This document shows positions 1 to 8,472 of a DNA stretch of 64,000 bases, in pieces. The stretch's first letter is position 1. Each line of letters starts with the position of its first letter. The stretch is from positions 1 through 64,000 of the forward strand of contig NZ_JAEQNC010000015.1 in NCBI RefSeq assembly GCF_016722925.1. Direction: 5' to 3'. This DNA is from Phytoamicus setariae. Its GTDB lineage: Bacteria; Pseudomonadota; Alphaproteobacteria; Rhizobiales; Rhizobiaceae. The notes under the pieces were generated by a model, which searched no databases, was not told where the DNA came from, and saw only the letters and a program-made list of their open reading frames with translations. A program made the translations under genes and the position numbers.

Positions 1-9
1 TTCGTCCAT
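1..9 (-). CDS. Start of a gene running off the left edge
   Basis: Only the first three codons (Met-Asp-Glu) are inside the window. The call rests on an ATG at position 9 on the minus strand preceded, four bases upstream, by a consensus Shine-Dalgarno sequence GGAGG (complement of 14-18). Nothing can be said about the product. Confidence 0.4.
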
Positions 10-89
10 AGAACCTCCGTTCTGTGTCGCGCATAAAATAGCGGTCCAAGCACGGAGGTCTCTCAACTACGATGTAGAACACGTCCAGT

Positions 90-108
90 CCTCCACCGTA
101 GGTGGAGG
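90..108. other. Short perfect hairpin, role unknown
   Basis: CCTCCACC and GGTGGAGG form an 8-bp perfect stem around a GTA loop. No T-run follows on either strand, so it is not a convincing terminator. It lies in the 118 bases between the gene leaving the left edge and the terminator of the Bax-inhibitor gene, and so in the probable 5' region of the left-edge gene. Its GGTGGAGG arm resembles a ribosome binding site, but no start codon follows it. Confidence 0.35.
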
Positions 109-127
109 TTTACTTACTTCATAGCAA

Positions 128-151
128 AAGGGCGGCATGAATGCCGCCCTT
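128..151 (-). terminator. Rho-independent terminator of the Bax-inhibitor-1 gene
   Basis: An 11-bp stem (AAGGGCGGCAT / ATGCCGCCCTT) with a two-base loop lies 22 bases past the stop codon at 174. On the minus strand it continues into a short T-run (CCCTTTTGC), as expected of an intrinsic terminator for the leftward gene. Confidence 0.8.
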
Positions 152-173
152 GATCGTCTGGCCTTCGGCCCGT

Positions 174-920
174 TTATTCCTTGTTGCCCATGAAGCGCAG
201 CAAGAAGAGGAACAGGTTGATGAAGTCCATGTACAGGTTCAGCGCGCCCATGATGGCCTTCTTGCCGGCAGCTTCGAAACCGTCGCCTTCGAAGTACATT
301 TCCTTGATCTTCTGTGTGTCCCAGGCGGTGAGGCCGGCAAACACCAGCACGCCGATCGCCGACACAGCGAAATCAAGCGCCGAAGACTTGAGGAAGATGT
401 TGACCACGGAAGCGATGATCAGACCGAACAGGCCCATCATCAGGAAGGAGCCCATGGCGGAAAGAGACCGCTTGGTCGTGTAGCCGTAGAGCGAGAGCGC
501 CGCAAACGAAGCAGCCGTGACCGCGAAAGTCTTCACAATGCTGGCATCGGTGTAGACCATGAACACGCTGGCCAGCGAAGCGCCGACGAGAGCCGCATAG
601 ATCCAGAAGGTCAGCTGAGCCGCAAACAGGCTCATCTTTTCAATCCTGAAGCTCAGGAAGAAGACGAGGCCGAGTGGAGCAAGCAGCACAACCCAACGCA
701 GCGGGCTGGCGAAAATGGCGGTGCCGAAAGCCGTCAGCTGTCCGTTGGAAACCGCTGCTTCAGCAAAGGCGTAGGCAACGAGACCCGTCAGCGCAACGCC
801 GAGTGCCATCAGGTTGTAGACCTTGAGCATGTAGGACCGCAGGCCCTGGTCGATCTCGGCATCGGTACGACCGAGAGCCGGATTGCTCATTCGGGTTTGG
901 AAGTCTCTGATATCAGACAT
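174..920 (-). CDS. Bax inhibitor-1 / YccA family membrane protein
   Basis: A 248-residue multi-pass inner-membrane protein of the BI-1 (UPF0005, TMBIM) family. After a hydrophilic start of about 30 residues there are seven hydrophobic segments, ending with the typical LNLYMDFINLFL stretch and a short charged tail (MGNKE). Family members include E. coli YccA, which modulates the FtsH protease, and pH-sensitive calcium leak channels. The role here is inferred only from family. The start at 920 (MSDIRDF) was chosen over 935 because GAGGGA lies just upstream of it. A terminator follows the gene, which appears to be monocistronic. Confidence 0.93.
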   Translation of the reverse strand: MSDIRDFQTRMSNPALGRTDAEIDQGLRSYMLKVYNLMALGVALTGLVAYAFAEAAVSNGQLTAFGTAIFASPLRWVVLLAPLGLVFFLSFRIEKMSLFAAQLTFWIYAALVGASLASVFMVYTDASIVKTFAVTAASFAALSLYGYTTKRSLSAMGSFLMMGLFGLIIASVVNIFLKSSALDFAVSAIGVLVFAGLTAWDTQKIKEMYFEGDGFEAAGKKAIMGALNLYMDFINLFLFLLRFMGNKE

Positions 921-1129
921 AGTTCCCTCAAACAAAGCTCCGTTTTGCCAAGATCACGGTACCGGACCATAGGCCACCCATGGCGGTCATCGCCCGTGCG
1001 CCGCTGCGGAGCTCCAGCAAGCATTCCGGGAATATGGGGTGCCTTTCCGATTGAAGCAAGGGCCCAACCATGACAAAAGAGTCATGTTTTACCACCTGCG
1101 ATAATCTATGTCGGCAATTTCCCGCATAA

Positions 1130-3688
1130 CTACAGTTCACGAAGCACCGGCGCAGCTTTCTGTCCGAGGACGGACCAAGTGCCAATCAGCCCTGTTCCGG
1201 CAGTGAGAACGAGCGCAATCAGCACGGTGCCAACTGCGGTTCCGGTCAGGAATGTGAACGGTAACTCCATGATCTCTGTGACAGCATACCACGAAGCACC
1301 CGCCGCTGCCAGCAGCGCAAACGCAGATGCCGATAGGCCGAGCAGGAAATACTCGTAAAGGTATGCCCGCATCAGCATTGTCCTTCGTGCGCCGAGTGTT
1401 TTCAGCACCACTGCATCGTGGATGCGCGCCCGATTGCCTGCAGCGATGGCGCCCGCCAGCACCAGCACCGACACCAGCAGCGCAATGGATGCTGCAGCGC
1501 GCACGCCGATCGCCAGCTGACCCACCAGGCCGGCGGCGACGTCCAGTGCATCCTTGACCCGGATGGTGGTGATGCCGGGATAGGCATTGGTGACGGCATT
1601 CATCACGGTGGCGTCCTGAGCGCTGGTGGCGCCGGTATCCGTCAACGTTGCGAGCCAGGCATGCGGCGCGCCCTTGAAGGTGTTTGGCGAGAACACCATG
1701 ACGAAGTTGATCGACATCGAACGCCATTCCACTGCACGGAAATTGGCGATCCTGGCGGTAATGCTCCGGCCAAGCACATTGACCGTGACGGTGTCGCCGA
1801 TCCTGAGACCGAGTTCGCGTCCTTCTTCACCGGAGAAAGAGACGAGTGGCTCGCCATTGTAGTCGGCAGTCCACCATTGTCCTTCGTCGAGGGAGGCGTT
1901 GGCGGGCAGCATGTCGGAGTAGGTGATGCCGCGGTCGCCCTGCAGCACCCAGCGGGCTGCCTGCGGTATAGACCGCTTCTGGACGTCCTCGCCGTTGAAG
2001 GCGACGATCCGGCCACGAAGCATCGGCACCTCAGCGACCTTTCCGGCCGGAGCCTTCTGTTGGACCAGCTCGCGAAAGCCTTCTACATCCTTACCCTGAA
2101 TATCGACGAAGAAGAAGTTCGGCGCTTTCTCGGCAAGCGCACCGGAAAGGTTGCCCCTGAGATTACCCTCGATCAGCGCCAGCGACGCCAGCAACGTCAG
2201 GCCAAGGCCGAGCGAGAGAACGACCGGAGCCGTCAAAGCGCCGGGCCGGTGTATATTGCCGATCGCAAGCCGGAGTGCTGGCGAGCTGACCTTCGGAGCG
2301 TGCCGCGCAATGGCCGAAATGCCCAGCGCAACCAGTCGCAGCACGACGAAAGCGACGGCTGTCGATCCCAGAAATGCCGTTGCGATGAAGCGGTCTTCCG
2401 ATGAGAATATGGCAAGGGCTGCCACCAGCCCGAAGGCGATGAAGGCGCCGATATAGTATCGCATCGGCACCCGGCGCCATCCTTCATAGCTCTGCGAGCG
2501 AAAGAGTTCGGTGGCGCGAACGAGCCGTGCCCGGCCGAGCGGCAGGATCGAGAAAGCCACCGTCGTCAGCAGTCCGAACAGTGCTGCGATCCCAAGGGCG
2601 ACCGGATAGAGCGGAAAGCTGTCCGGGACGGGCAGGAAGCCGCGCAGGAAATAGGTCGCGACCGGCGTGATCGCTGCCCCAATAACCACACCAGCTGTCA
2701 CCGCGATGGTGGCAATGGCGAGGATCTGGATCATGTAGATCGTAACGATCAGATGTCCCGGCGCGCCGAGACTCTTGAACGAGGCGATCACCTGCCGTTT
2801 TTGGTCGAGAAAAGCGCTGACGGCATTTGCGACGCCGACGCCACCGGCGGCAAGCGCGGCAAGCCCCACCAGCGTGAGAAAATCCGAAAAGCGTTTGATG
2901 TTGTCCGACAGTGAAGGTGCCGCATTGTTGGCACCGCGGATCGACCATCCCGCCTCGGGAAACTTCGCTTCCGCTTGCCGTTTGAGCTGACGGGCTTTTC
3001 GGTCGGGGTCATCGAGCTTGATCCGGTAGTTGTTGTCGATCAGGCTGCCGGTTCGAACCAGCCCGGTCCTGGCCAGCGCGTCACGCGAAATGAGGATACG
3101 AGGCGCAAAGGCAAAGCCGTCGGAGAGCAGGTCGGGCTCGGAGACGATCGTGGCGCGGATGACGAAGGACAGTTCGCCGAGAAGCACATGGTCGCCGATC
3201 TTCAGACCCAGCCTGTCCATCAGCGCGGGTTGGACGACGGCTCCGTAGAGGCCGGCATCTTCGGCCAGCAAGTTCGACAAGGGCCGGTCCGGCTGCGCTA
3301 TGAAACGCCCATAGAGCGGATAGGCGCCATCGACCGCTTTGAGTTCGGCCAGCGCCTGGCTGGATTTGTCGGCAAGGCGCGCCATCGATCGCAGGTTGCT
3401 GCTGAGGGAAACCTTGCCGAGGCTTTCGAGATAGGCCAGTTCCTCGGGTTTGGCCTCGCGCTGCTTCAGGCCAAAGCGGATGTCACCCGCAAGGATCTCG
3501 CTGCCTTGTGCGCGGATGGCGCTGGTCATTGCCCGGCCGACCGAGTTGACTCCGGCAATGGCGGCGGTGCCAAGCAGTATACAGAGGATGAAGACATAGA
3601 AGCCCCTCAGTCCGCCGCGCATCTCACGAAGCGCAAAACGAAAGGCAAGCGGGAAACTCTTGAGGGCCGTTGCGATACCGAACATCAT
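1130..3688 (-). CDS. FtsX-like ABC transporter permease (YbbP type)
   Basis: An 852-residue permease of the MacB/FtsX superfamily with the duplicated YbbP architecture. There is one N-terminal transmembrane helix (about 20-45), a large periplasmic region, an FtsX core around 265-395, further helices and a second periplasmic domain, and a last FtsX core from about 730. It pairs with the ATPase directly upstream: the ATPase stop and this start overlap as ATGA (3685-3688). YbbA-YbbP-like systems sit next to TesA-type esterases in many proteobacteria, as here, and are thought to move lipids or lipoproteins or to act mechanically on the envelope. The substrate is unknown. Confidence 0.9.
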   Translation of the reverse strand: MMFGIATALKSFPLAFRFALREMRGGLRGFYVFILCILLGTAAIAGVNSVGRAMTSAIRAQGSEILAGDIRFGLKQREAKPEELAYLESLGKVSLSSNLRSMARLADKSSQALAELKAVDGAYPLYGRFIAQPDRPLSNLLAEDAGLYGAVVQPALMDRLGLKIGDHVLLGELSFVIRATIVSEPDLLSDGFAFAPRILISRDALARTGLVRTGSLIDNNYRIKLDDPDRKARQLKRQAEAKFPEAGWSIRGANNAAPSLSDNIKRFSDFLTLVGLAALAAGGVGVANAVSAFLDQKRQVIASFKSLGAPGHLIVTIYMIQILAIATIAVTAGVVIGAAITPVATYFLRGFLPVPDSFPLYPVALGIAALFGLLTTVAFSILPLGRARLVRATELFRSQSYEGWRRVPMRYYIGAFIAFGLVAALAIFSSEDRFIATAFLGSTAVAFVVLRLVALGISAIARHAPKVSSPALRLAIGNIHRPGALTAPVVLSLGLGLTLLASLALIEGNLRGNLSGALAEKAPNFFFVDIQGKDVEGFRELVQQKAPAGKVAEVPMLRGRIVAFNGEDVQKRSIPQAARWVLQGDRGITYSDMLPANASLDEGQWWTADYNGEPLVSFSGEEGRELGLRIGDTVTVNVLGRSITARIANFRAVEWRSMSINFVMVFSPNTFKGAPHAWLATLTDTGATSAQDATVMNAVTNAYPGITTIRVKDALDVAAGLVGQLAIGVRAAASIALLVSVLVLAGAIAAGNRARIHDAVVLKTLGARRTMLMRAYLYEYFLLGLSASAFALLAAAGASWYAVTEIMELPFTFLTGTAVGTVLIALVLTAGTGLIGTWSVLGQKAAPVLREL

Positions 3689-4365
3689 TCACCCGCATCG
3701 ATGATCTGGCCAGAGCGGATCCTTATCTGCCGCTCGCACCGGGCCGCCAGAGATGCATCGTGGGTGACGAGTACCAGCGTCATGCCGCGTTCGGCCTGTT
3801 CGGAGAAAATCAGGTCGGCGATCTGCCGCCCGGTTTCGGTGTCGAGATTGCCGGTCGGTTCGTCGGCAATCAACAGTTCCGGCGATGGCGCCAGCGCACG
3901 CGCAATGGCCACGCGTTGCTGCTCGCCTCCCGAAAGCTGGCCGGGATAGTGGCTCAGGCGTTCGCCCAGGCCGACGGCTTCCAGTTCCTTGCGGGCGATG
4001 TCGAAAGCGTCCCTGCGGCCAGCAAGTTCGAGCGGCACGGCGACATTTTCCAATGCCGTCATATTGGGAATGAGGTGAAAAGACTGGAAGACGATGCCGA
4101 TGTTGCGGCCCCGGAACGCCGCAAGCGTGTCCTCGTCTGCGTCGTGGAGCGGCTGGCCGGAAATTCGGATTTCACCGGCATCCAGCTTTTCGAGGCCTGC
4201 GAGAACCATTAGCAGCGTCGATTTGCCGGAGCCCGACGGGCCTGTGATGCCGTTGGACGTGCCCTTGCCGATTTTGAGTCCAAGTCCTTTCAGGACATGT
4301 ACGGCGCTTGCGCCATGACCGAGTGTAAGGTCAGCATCTTTCAGCTCGATGATGGTGTCATCCAC
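3685..4365 (-). CDS. ABC transporter ATP-binding protein (YbbA type)
   Basis: A 226-residue ATPase with Walker A GPSGSGKST (residues 42-50), Q-loop, LSGGEQQR signature, Walker B LLIADEPTGNLD and a switch histidine in LVTHD. It belongs to the LolD/MacB/YbbA group that serves FtsX-type permeases. The open frame extends far upstream, but the family N-terminus begins at a GTG at 4365 (VDDTIIEL), and the upstream extension is antisense to the divergent esterase. It overlaps its permease by four bases, so the two are translationally coupled. Only 54 bp separate this start from the esterase start at 4420, so the divergent promoters share that gap. Confidence 0.92.
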   Translation of the reverse strand: MDDTIIELKDADLTLGHGASAVHVLKGLGLKIGKGTSNGITGPSGSGKSTLLMVLAGLEKLDAGEIRISGQPLHDADEDTLAAFRGRNIGIVFQSFHLIPNMTALENVAVPLELAGRRDAFDIARKELEAVGLGERLSHYPGQLSGGEQQRVAIARALAPSPELLIADEPTGNLDTETGRQIADLIFSEQAERGMTLVLVTHDASLAARCERQIRIRSGQIIDAGE

Positions 4366-4419
4366 GCAGTCAGTCCCTATATTGTCCGAAAACCTGACTG
4401 GAAATCTAGGAGTGGCGGG

Positions 4420-5055
4420 ATGACATTTAAAGCTCTGGGTCGTGCTTTCTTCGCCGTAACGCTGTTTGCGCTCGCAGCGGCCAAAAGCGAAGCACAGACG
4501 ATCAGCATCGTCGGCTTCGGCGATTCGCTGATGGCGGGCTATGAATTGCCGCCAGAAGAAGCGTTCGCCGCGCAGCTTGAAAGCCTCCTCAAGGCCCGGG
4601 GCCACGATGTCACGATCACCAATGCCGGCGTGTCCGGCGACACGACCGCCGATGGTCTGGCGCGGCTCGACTGGTCCATTCCCGACGGCACGAAAGGCGT
4701 GATCCTCGAACTCGGTGCCAACGATGCGCTCCGGGGACTTTCGCCAGAGGAAAGCCAGAGTAATCTCGATGCCATGCTGACCCGGCTTAAACAGCGCAAC
4801 ATCCCGGTCCTGCTCGCGGGCATGGTGGCACCGCCGAACATGGGCGCCGACTATGAGGCAAAGTTTAACCCCATCTACAAAACCTTGGCAGAAAAGTACG
4901 GGGTGATGCTCTATCCGTTCTTTCTCGACGGGGTGGCGATGCAGCCGGAGTTGCAATTGAAAGACGGCATGCATCCGAATGGACAGGGAACTAAGCGAAT
5001 GGCCGAGAAGTTTCTGCCAGTGGCGGAAGCGTTCCTTAAAAACATCACCCGATAA
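4420..5055 (+). CDS. tesA: Arylesterase / lysophospholipase L1, SGNH hydrolase (TesA-like)
   Basis: A 211-residue exported GDSL esterase. A signal peptide (about 1-23, ending SEA before QT) precedes the catalytic block I GDSLMAG, block III GAND and block V DGMHPN, which together supply Ser, Gly/Asn, Asp and His of the SGNH fold. TesA enzymes hydrolyse acyl esters, lysophospholipids and thioesters in the periplasm. The start at 4420 follows AGGAGTGGCGGG and begins exactly at the signal peptide; a longer frame back to 4297 would run antisense into the ATPase. The divergent YbbAP-type transporter is the usual partner by synteny. Confidence 0.93.
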   Translation: MTFKALGRAFFAVTLFALAAAKSEAQTISIVGFGDSLMAGYELPPEEAFAAQLESLLKARGHDVTITNAGVSGDTTADGLARLDWSIPDGTKGVILELGANDALRGLSPEESQSNLDAMLTRLKQRNIPVLLAGMVAPPNMGADYEAKFNPIYKTLAEKYGVMLYPFFLDGVAMQPELQLKDGMHPNGQGTKRMAEKFLPVAEAFLKNITR

Positions 5056-5152
5056 CTAATTTGGGACAGGGGAGGCAAAACAGAATTATCGATTGCGCCA
5101 ATGGCCATTCGGTGATTCGCTGGACGTATCGAAGCGAATCGAGGAGCTACCA

Positions 5153-5731
5153 ATGCCCAGATTATTCACCGCTCTCGAAATTCCGCAAAGCGCAGCATTG
5201 AGCCTGTCGTTGTTGCGCGGCGGCGTTCCTGGCGCTCGCTGGATCGACAGGGAGAACTTTCATATCACCCTGCGCTTCATCGGCGATGTCGACCACCGGA
5301 CTGCCGACGAAGTGATCGAAGCCTTTGACAGGGTCCGCCGGCAGCAATTCGAACTTTCGCTTTCCGGTACCGGTTTCTTCGGTTCGAAGAAACCACACAG
5401 CATCTGGGCGGGTGTGCGCCAGACGCCGGCGCTGATGGCGCTTCAGGCGGATCAAGAGCGTATCTGCCAGCGCATGGGTCTGCCCGCCGAGCCGCGCAAA
5501 TTCACCCCGCATGTGACATTGGCGAGATTGAAGAATGCCCGGGTCGATGACGTCGTTCACTACCTGACCGGGCGCGGCAATTTCGAAGCCGGGCCGTTTA
5601 CGGTGACGCGCTTCGTGCTGATGTCGTCGCGTGATTCCGTCGGCGGAGGACCTTATGTCGTCGAGGAAGGCTATCCCCTCGACATGCCGATCGCCGCAAA
5701 GCCACTGCGCCTCGGAGAGTTGAGGGTCTAG
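5153..5731 (+). CDS. thpR: RNA 2',3'-cyclic phosphodiesterase (ThpR / LigT)
   Basis: A 192-residue member of the 2H phosphoesterase superfamily. The two diagnostic HxTx motifs are visible as FHITLRFIG (near residue 44) and HVTLARL (near 125). The family hydrolyses 2',3'-cyclic phosphates at RNA ends to 2'-phosphates and can show weak 2'-5' RNA ligase activity. The ATG at 5153 was preferred to 5093 because of the GAGGAG seven bases upstream and the canonical MPRLFTALEIP beginning. It lies 97 bp downstream of the esterase on the same strand and may or may not be cotranscribed. Confidence 0.93.
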   Translation: MPRLFTALEIPQSAALSLSLLRGGVPGARWIDRENFHITLRFIGDVDHRTADEVIEAFDRVRRQQFELSLSGTGFFGSKKPHSIWAGVRQTPALMALQADQERICQRMGLPAEPRKFTPHVTLARLKNARVDDVVHYLTGRGNFEAGPFTVTRFVLMSSRDSVGGGPYVVEEGYPLDMPIAAKPLRLGELRV

Positions 5732-5924
5732 GCACCAGTTCCCAGGATAGGAACCCCGGTCTTGACGGTATTTGCGGGCGAGGCAGGACTGCATTTTTGG
5801 CGCGGGACATCTCGTCCGCAATCGACATTGTTCGCGATTTCATGAATGGTTGCTTTACAAGCAATCCTCTAGATCCCATAAGGGGCCTGTGAGTTATCGG
5901 GACAATTTCGCACGGAAGTATTGT

Positions 5925-6254
5925 ATGAAAAGGACTGTGATATGCGCGCTGCTGCTGCTGGCAGGTTGCGCGAAAATGCCGGACGACATTTCCGCCGCGC
6001 CGGTTTCGGCCGATCCTTATATGCAGATGTCATGCGAGAGCCTGGCGTCGGAGCGCGCGGCCAAGCAGGCGGATTACGATCGCATTGCCAAGGTTCAGAC
6101 CGAGACATCGAAACGCGACGAAGCCTGGATGGCGATCGTTCACGTACCCGTTGCATCGATGAGCAACGGCGACAACGAACCGCACATCGCGACACTAAAA
6201 GGTCAGCTGAACGCCATCTCGAAGGCTTCGCAAGCCAAGGGTTGCAGGGTCTGA
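5925..6254 (+). CDS. Small putative lipoprotein
   Basis: A 109-residue protein with a short lipoprotein signal peptide. A Lys-Arg start and a Leu-rich core end in the lipobox LLAG-Cys, with Cys at about residue 15. The rest is hydrophilic, with two more cysteines (MSCESL and the C-terminal KGCRV) that could pair in the periplasm. I recognise no domain. The start at 5925 places the charged residues directly before the hydrophobic core; the frame upstream has no signal-peptide character. It is convergent with the phosphatase gene, with stop codons four bases apart. Confidence 0.75.
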   Translation: MKRTVICALLLLAGCAKMPDDISAAPVSADPYMQMSCESLASERAAKQADYDRIAKVQTETSKRDEAWMAIVHVPVASMSNGDNEPHIATLKGQLNAISKASQAKGCRV

Positions 6255-6258
6255 GCCT

Positions 6259-6732
6259 CTATTTGTTGGCAAACAGGGTGGCGATCAGCGTTTCGCAGCC
6301 CTTTTCCAGCATATCGTAGACCTCCTCGAAGTCGCTCATATCGCCATAATAGGGATCGGGCACATCGCGCCGTTCACCGCTGACAAAGTCCATGAACAGA
6401 TGGATGTCGGCGGACGAGTCGTGCGGGGCCATCTTGACGAGGTCCCTGAGGTTGTCGCGGTCCATCGCGAAAATCAGATCGAACGCGTTGAAATCGGCAG
6501 GTCTGACCTTTCTTCCTCGCAGCGGCGCGATGTCGATGCCGTGATTGCTTGCAGTTTTGATCGAGCGTGGATCAGGCGGATCGCCCTGATGCCAGCCGCC
6601 GGTGCCGGCCGAATCCGTTTCTATGAGATGGGCAAGTCCTCGATCGTCTGCGAGATGCCGGAGTATGCCTTCGCCGAGCGGCGAGCGGCAGATATTGCCG
6701 AGACAAACAAAAAGAATTCGCCGTTTATCCAT
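6259..6732 (-). CDS. Low-molecular-weight protein-tyrosine phosphatase
   Basis: A 157-residue LMW-PTP. The P-loop CLGNICRS lies near residues 10-17 (Cys nucleophile, Arg phosphate binder), and the general-acid loop DPYYGD lies near residue 128. Enzymes of this fold dephosphorylate phosphotyrosine; in bacteria many act on polysaccharide tyrosine kinases, but no such kinase is present here. The ATG at 6732 gives the canonical start MDKRRILFVCLGN; the 58-residue upstream extension is antisense to the pterin dehydratase. The divergent dehydratase starts only 37 bp away. Confidence 0.93.
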   Translation of the reverse strand: MDKRRILFVCLGNICRSPLGEGILRHLADDRGLAHLIETDSAGTGGWHQGDPPDPRSIKTASNHGIDIAPLRGRKVRPADFNAFDLIFAMDRDNLRDLVKMAPHDSSADIHLFMDFVSGERRDVPDPYYGDMSDFEEVYDMLEKGCETLIATLFANK

Positions 6733-6769
6733 GATATCATGCCCGCCTGTTGCTGCCGGGAGTCTGGAG

Positions 6770-7069
6770 ATGAGTCGCGAAAAATTGTCCAGCCAAGAAA
6801 TTGCCGAAGCGCTTGGCGCATTGGCCGGGTGGGAGATGGCTGATGAAAGCACAGCCATCGAGAAGACCTTCCGGTTTTCCGGTTTTCCGCAGGCCTTCGG
6901 TTTCATGGCCGAATGCGCCCTGTTTGCCGAGAAGATCGACCATCATCCGGAATGGAGCAATGTCTACAGAACGGTGGTCGTCAAGCTGTCCACCCATTCG
7001 GCAAAAGGGCTGACAAAACTGGATTTCGATCTCGCCGCCTTCATGGACAAGGCTGCATCGCACCATTGA
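6770..7069 (+). CDS. phhB: 4a-hydroxytetrahydrobiopterin dehydratase
   Basis: A 99-residue pterin-4a-carbinolamine dehydratase, the usual length for the family. The conserved EKIDHHPEW stretch followed by NVY and LSTHSAKGLT carries the His-His-Pro of the pterin site. The enzyme regenerates the pterin cofactor after aromatic hydroxylation. No phenylalanine hydroxylase gene is in the window, so the partner must lie elsewhere, or the protein works in another pterin pathway. The start at 6770 follows GGAG. Confidence 0.93.
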   Translation: MSREKLSSQEIAEALGALAGWEMADESTAIEKTFRFSGFPQAFGFMAECALFAEKIDHHPEWSNVYRTVVVKLSTHSAKGLTKLDFDLAAFMDKAASHH

Positions 7070-7147
7070 ATGAGCCGGGGCAAGCCCCCATATCGCCAAA
7101 GACCTCTCACGTTTAGCGGGAGGAGAGAAAGGTGTGTCGAGGATACG

Positions 7148-7528
7148 ATGGATGACATCAAGATTGGCGAAATCCTGTTGCCGGGCGAGGAATCCGATAC
7201 CGAACGGCGCGCGCGCAAGGTGAAGTCCGGCTTCTGGCCTGTGTTCAGGAAGGCCTTCAGGCAATTGCCGTTCGCCCGTGATGTCGCCGCGGGTTATTAC
7301 TGCGCAATCGACCCGACCACGCCAAAGACAGTTAGGGCAATTCTGATCGCGGCGCTTGCCTATTTCGTCATGCCGTTCGACATGCTGCCCGACCTGTTAG
7401 CAGTCGTCGGATTTACAGACGACGTCGCCGTGTTGGCTGCAGCGATAGCGGCCGTGCGCGCCAATATCAGGCCCGATCACTACGCCAGGGCGGACGAGGC
7501 GCTCGACGGAGCCGACGTCAAACGGTGA
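7148..7528 (+). CDS. YkvA family (DUF1232) membrane protein
   Basis: A 126-residue protein carrying the DUF1232 signature in its second half: KTVRAILIAALAYFVMP followed by DMLPDLLAVVGFTDDVAVL. This forms a hairpin of two membrane segments with the conserved D-x-x-P-D. Function is unknown in the family. The start at 7148 was preferred to 7070 because the sequence from there reads as a normal hydrophilic N-terminus and a GAGGA element lies upstream. The gap from the dehydratase stop is 78 bp, so cotranscription is plausible. Confidence 0.85.
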   Translation: MDDIKIGEILLPGEESDTERRARKVKSGFWPVFRKAFRQLPFARDVAAGYYCAIDPTTPKTVRAILIAALAYFVMPFDMLPDLLAVVGFTDDVAVLAAAIAAVRANIRPDHYARADEALDGADVKR

Positions 7529-7735
7529 ACCCTTGCGTGCTAAGCTGGGGCATGTTGATGTTTCGCCAAATTCTTGCCTGATTCTTCGCCTCATGAACGA
7601 AGCGGCTTGCTGCGGTCCGAATCCGCAACCGGCTGCGGGAAGCATTCCGTGCCATTACGGTGCAAATGTCGAGCCGAAGCTGCAGGCGTTGACCGTTTGG
7701 TAACCTGAATTAAGTCATAATGAACGCAAAAAAGT

Positions 7736-7751
7736 GGATGCGTTCGCATCC
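7736..7751. promoter_or_regulatory. Perfect 16-bp dyad in the leader of the IalB-like gene
   Basis: GGATGCG-TT-CGCATCC is a perfect inverted repeat 33 bp before the start codon at 7785, preceded by an A6 tract. It could be a protein binding site or, as RNA, a stable hairpin at the 5' end of the leader. Nothing links it to a specific regulator. The remaining intergenic DNA (7529-7735) holds no supported gene. Confidence 0.35.
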
Positions 7752-7784
7752 CGGCTGACCATCGAGTGAAATCGGAAGGATAAC

Positions 7785-8294
7785 ATGTTCGCGAGAAAAC
7801 TGGCTGCCGCCATCATGGCCGTTATGGTCGTTGCTTCATCCGCCGCCGCCCAGGCGCCGACCCGCATAGAGCAGTTCAAAGCATGGGGCGCATATTTTTA
7901 TCAGGGGTCCTCGGGTAAAGTCTGCTATGTACTCACCGTTCCCGATCCCAAGCAACGGACGCCGGCTTCTGTCGATCACGGCGATGTCTTCTTCCTCGTG
8001 ACCCAGCGTCCGGGACAGAATATTTCCTACGAGCCGCAGGCCATGCTCGGTTACGAGTTGCAGGCGGGCTCGAAAGTGAGCGTCAAGATCGATGAGAAGA
8101 CGTTCACGATGTTCACCAAGGGCAAGTCGGCCTGGCTGGAAAATGCCGCCGAGGAGCCTGCGCTTGTGGCTGCAATGCGCACTGGCAAGTCCATGACCAT
8201 GGGCGCGGTCTCCAAGAAGGGCACCCAGACCGGTTATGTCTTTTCGCTTTCCGGCATATCGGCGGCGCTGAAGAAGATCGAAGGCTGCCAGTAA
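7785..8294 (+). CDS. Invasion-associated locus B (IalB)-like periplasmic protein
   Basis: A 169-residue exported protein. A signal peptide of about 22 residues ends with SSAAA before QAPTRIEQF; the mature part resembles the IalB family, whose members are small beta-rich proteins with a conserved Cys pair (here Cys in KVCYVLTVP and in the C-terminal EGCQ). In Bartonella, IalB contributes to erythrocyte invasion, but in rhizobia homologues are common and of unknown role. A strong terminator follows, so the gene is probably a single transcription unit. GGAAGG lies just upstream of the ATG. Confidence 0.8.
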   Translation: MFARKLAAAIMAVMVVASSAAAQAPTRIEQFKAWGAYFYQGSSGKVCYVLTVPDPKQRTPASVDHGDVFFLVTQRPGQNISYEPQAMLGYELQAGSKVSVKIDEKTFTMFTKGKSAWLENAAEEPALVAAMRTGKSMTMGAVSKKGTQTGYVFSLSGISAALKKIEGCQ

Positions 8295-8318
8295 GCCCGG
8301 CCAGCCGGAATTGCACAT

Positions 8319-8346
8319 CAGGGTCGGCATCGCCGGCCCTTTTTTG
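8319..8346 (+). terminator. Rho-independent terminator after the IalB-like gene
   Basis: AGGGTCGGC and GCCGGCCCT form a 9-bp stem (one G-T pair) around an ATC loop, followed by six T residues. It ends the transcript of the upstream gene 126 bp before rlmN. Confidence 0.88.
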
Positions 8347-8472
8347 CTTGTACGGACGGGGATGACTCGACGGCAAAATGATGCTATGCGGGCGCAAACT
8401 CTCCCACATGACTGGGACACAGCCGTTTGCCCCGACTGAAAGTCGGCTAGGCACGGCCCATAGGAATCTGAC

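Noticed and set aside
1067-1086. Short dyad CATGAC / GTCATG between the Bax-inhibitor and ABC permease genes
   Set aside because: Six-base arms, no T-run in the direction of the upstream gene, no clear regulatory position.
7593-7703. 36-codon frame with two Cys-containing stretches in the gap before the IalB-like gene
   Set aside because: No ribosome binding site, no signal peptide or repeat elsewhere; probably chance.
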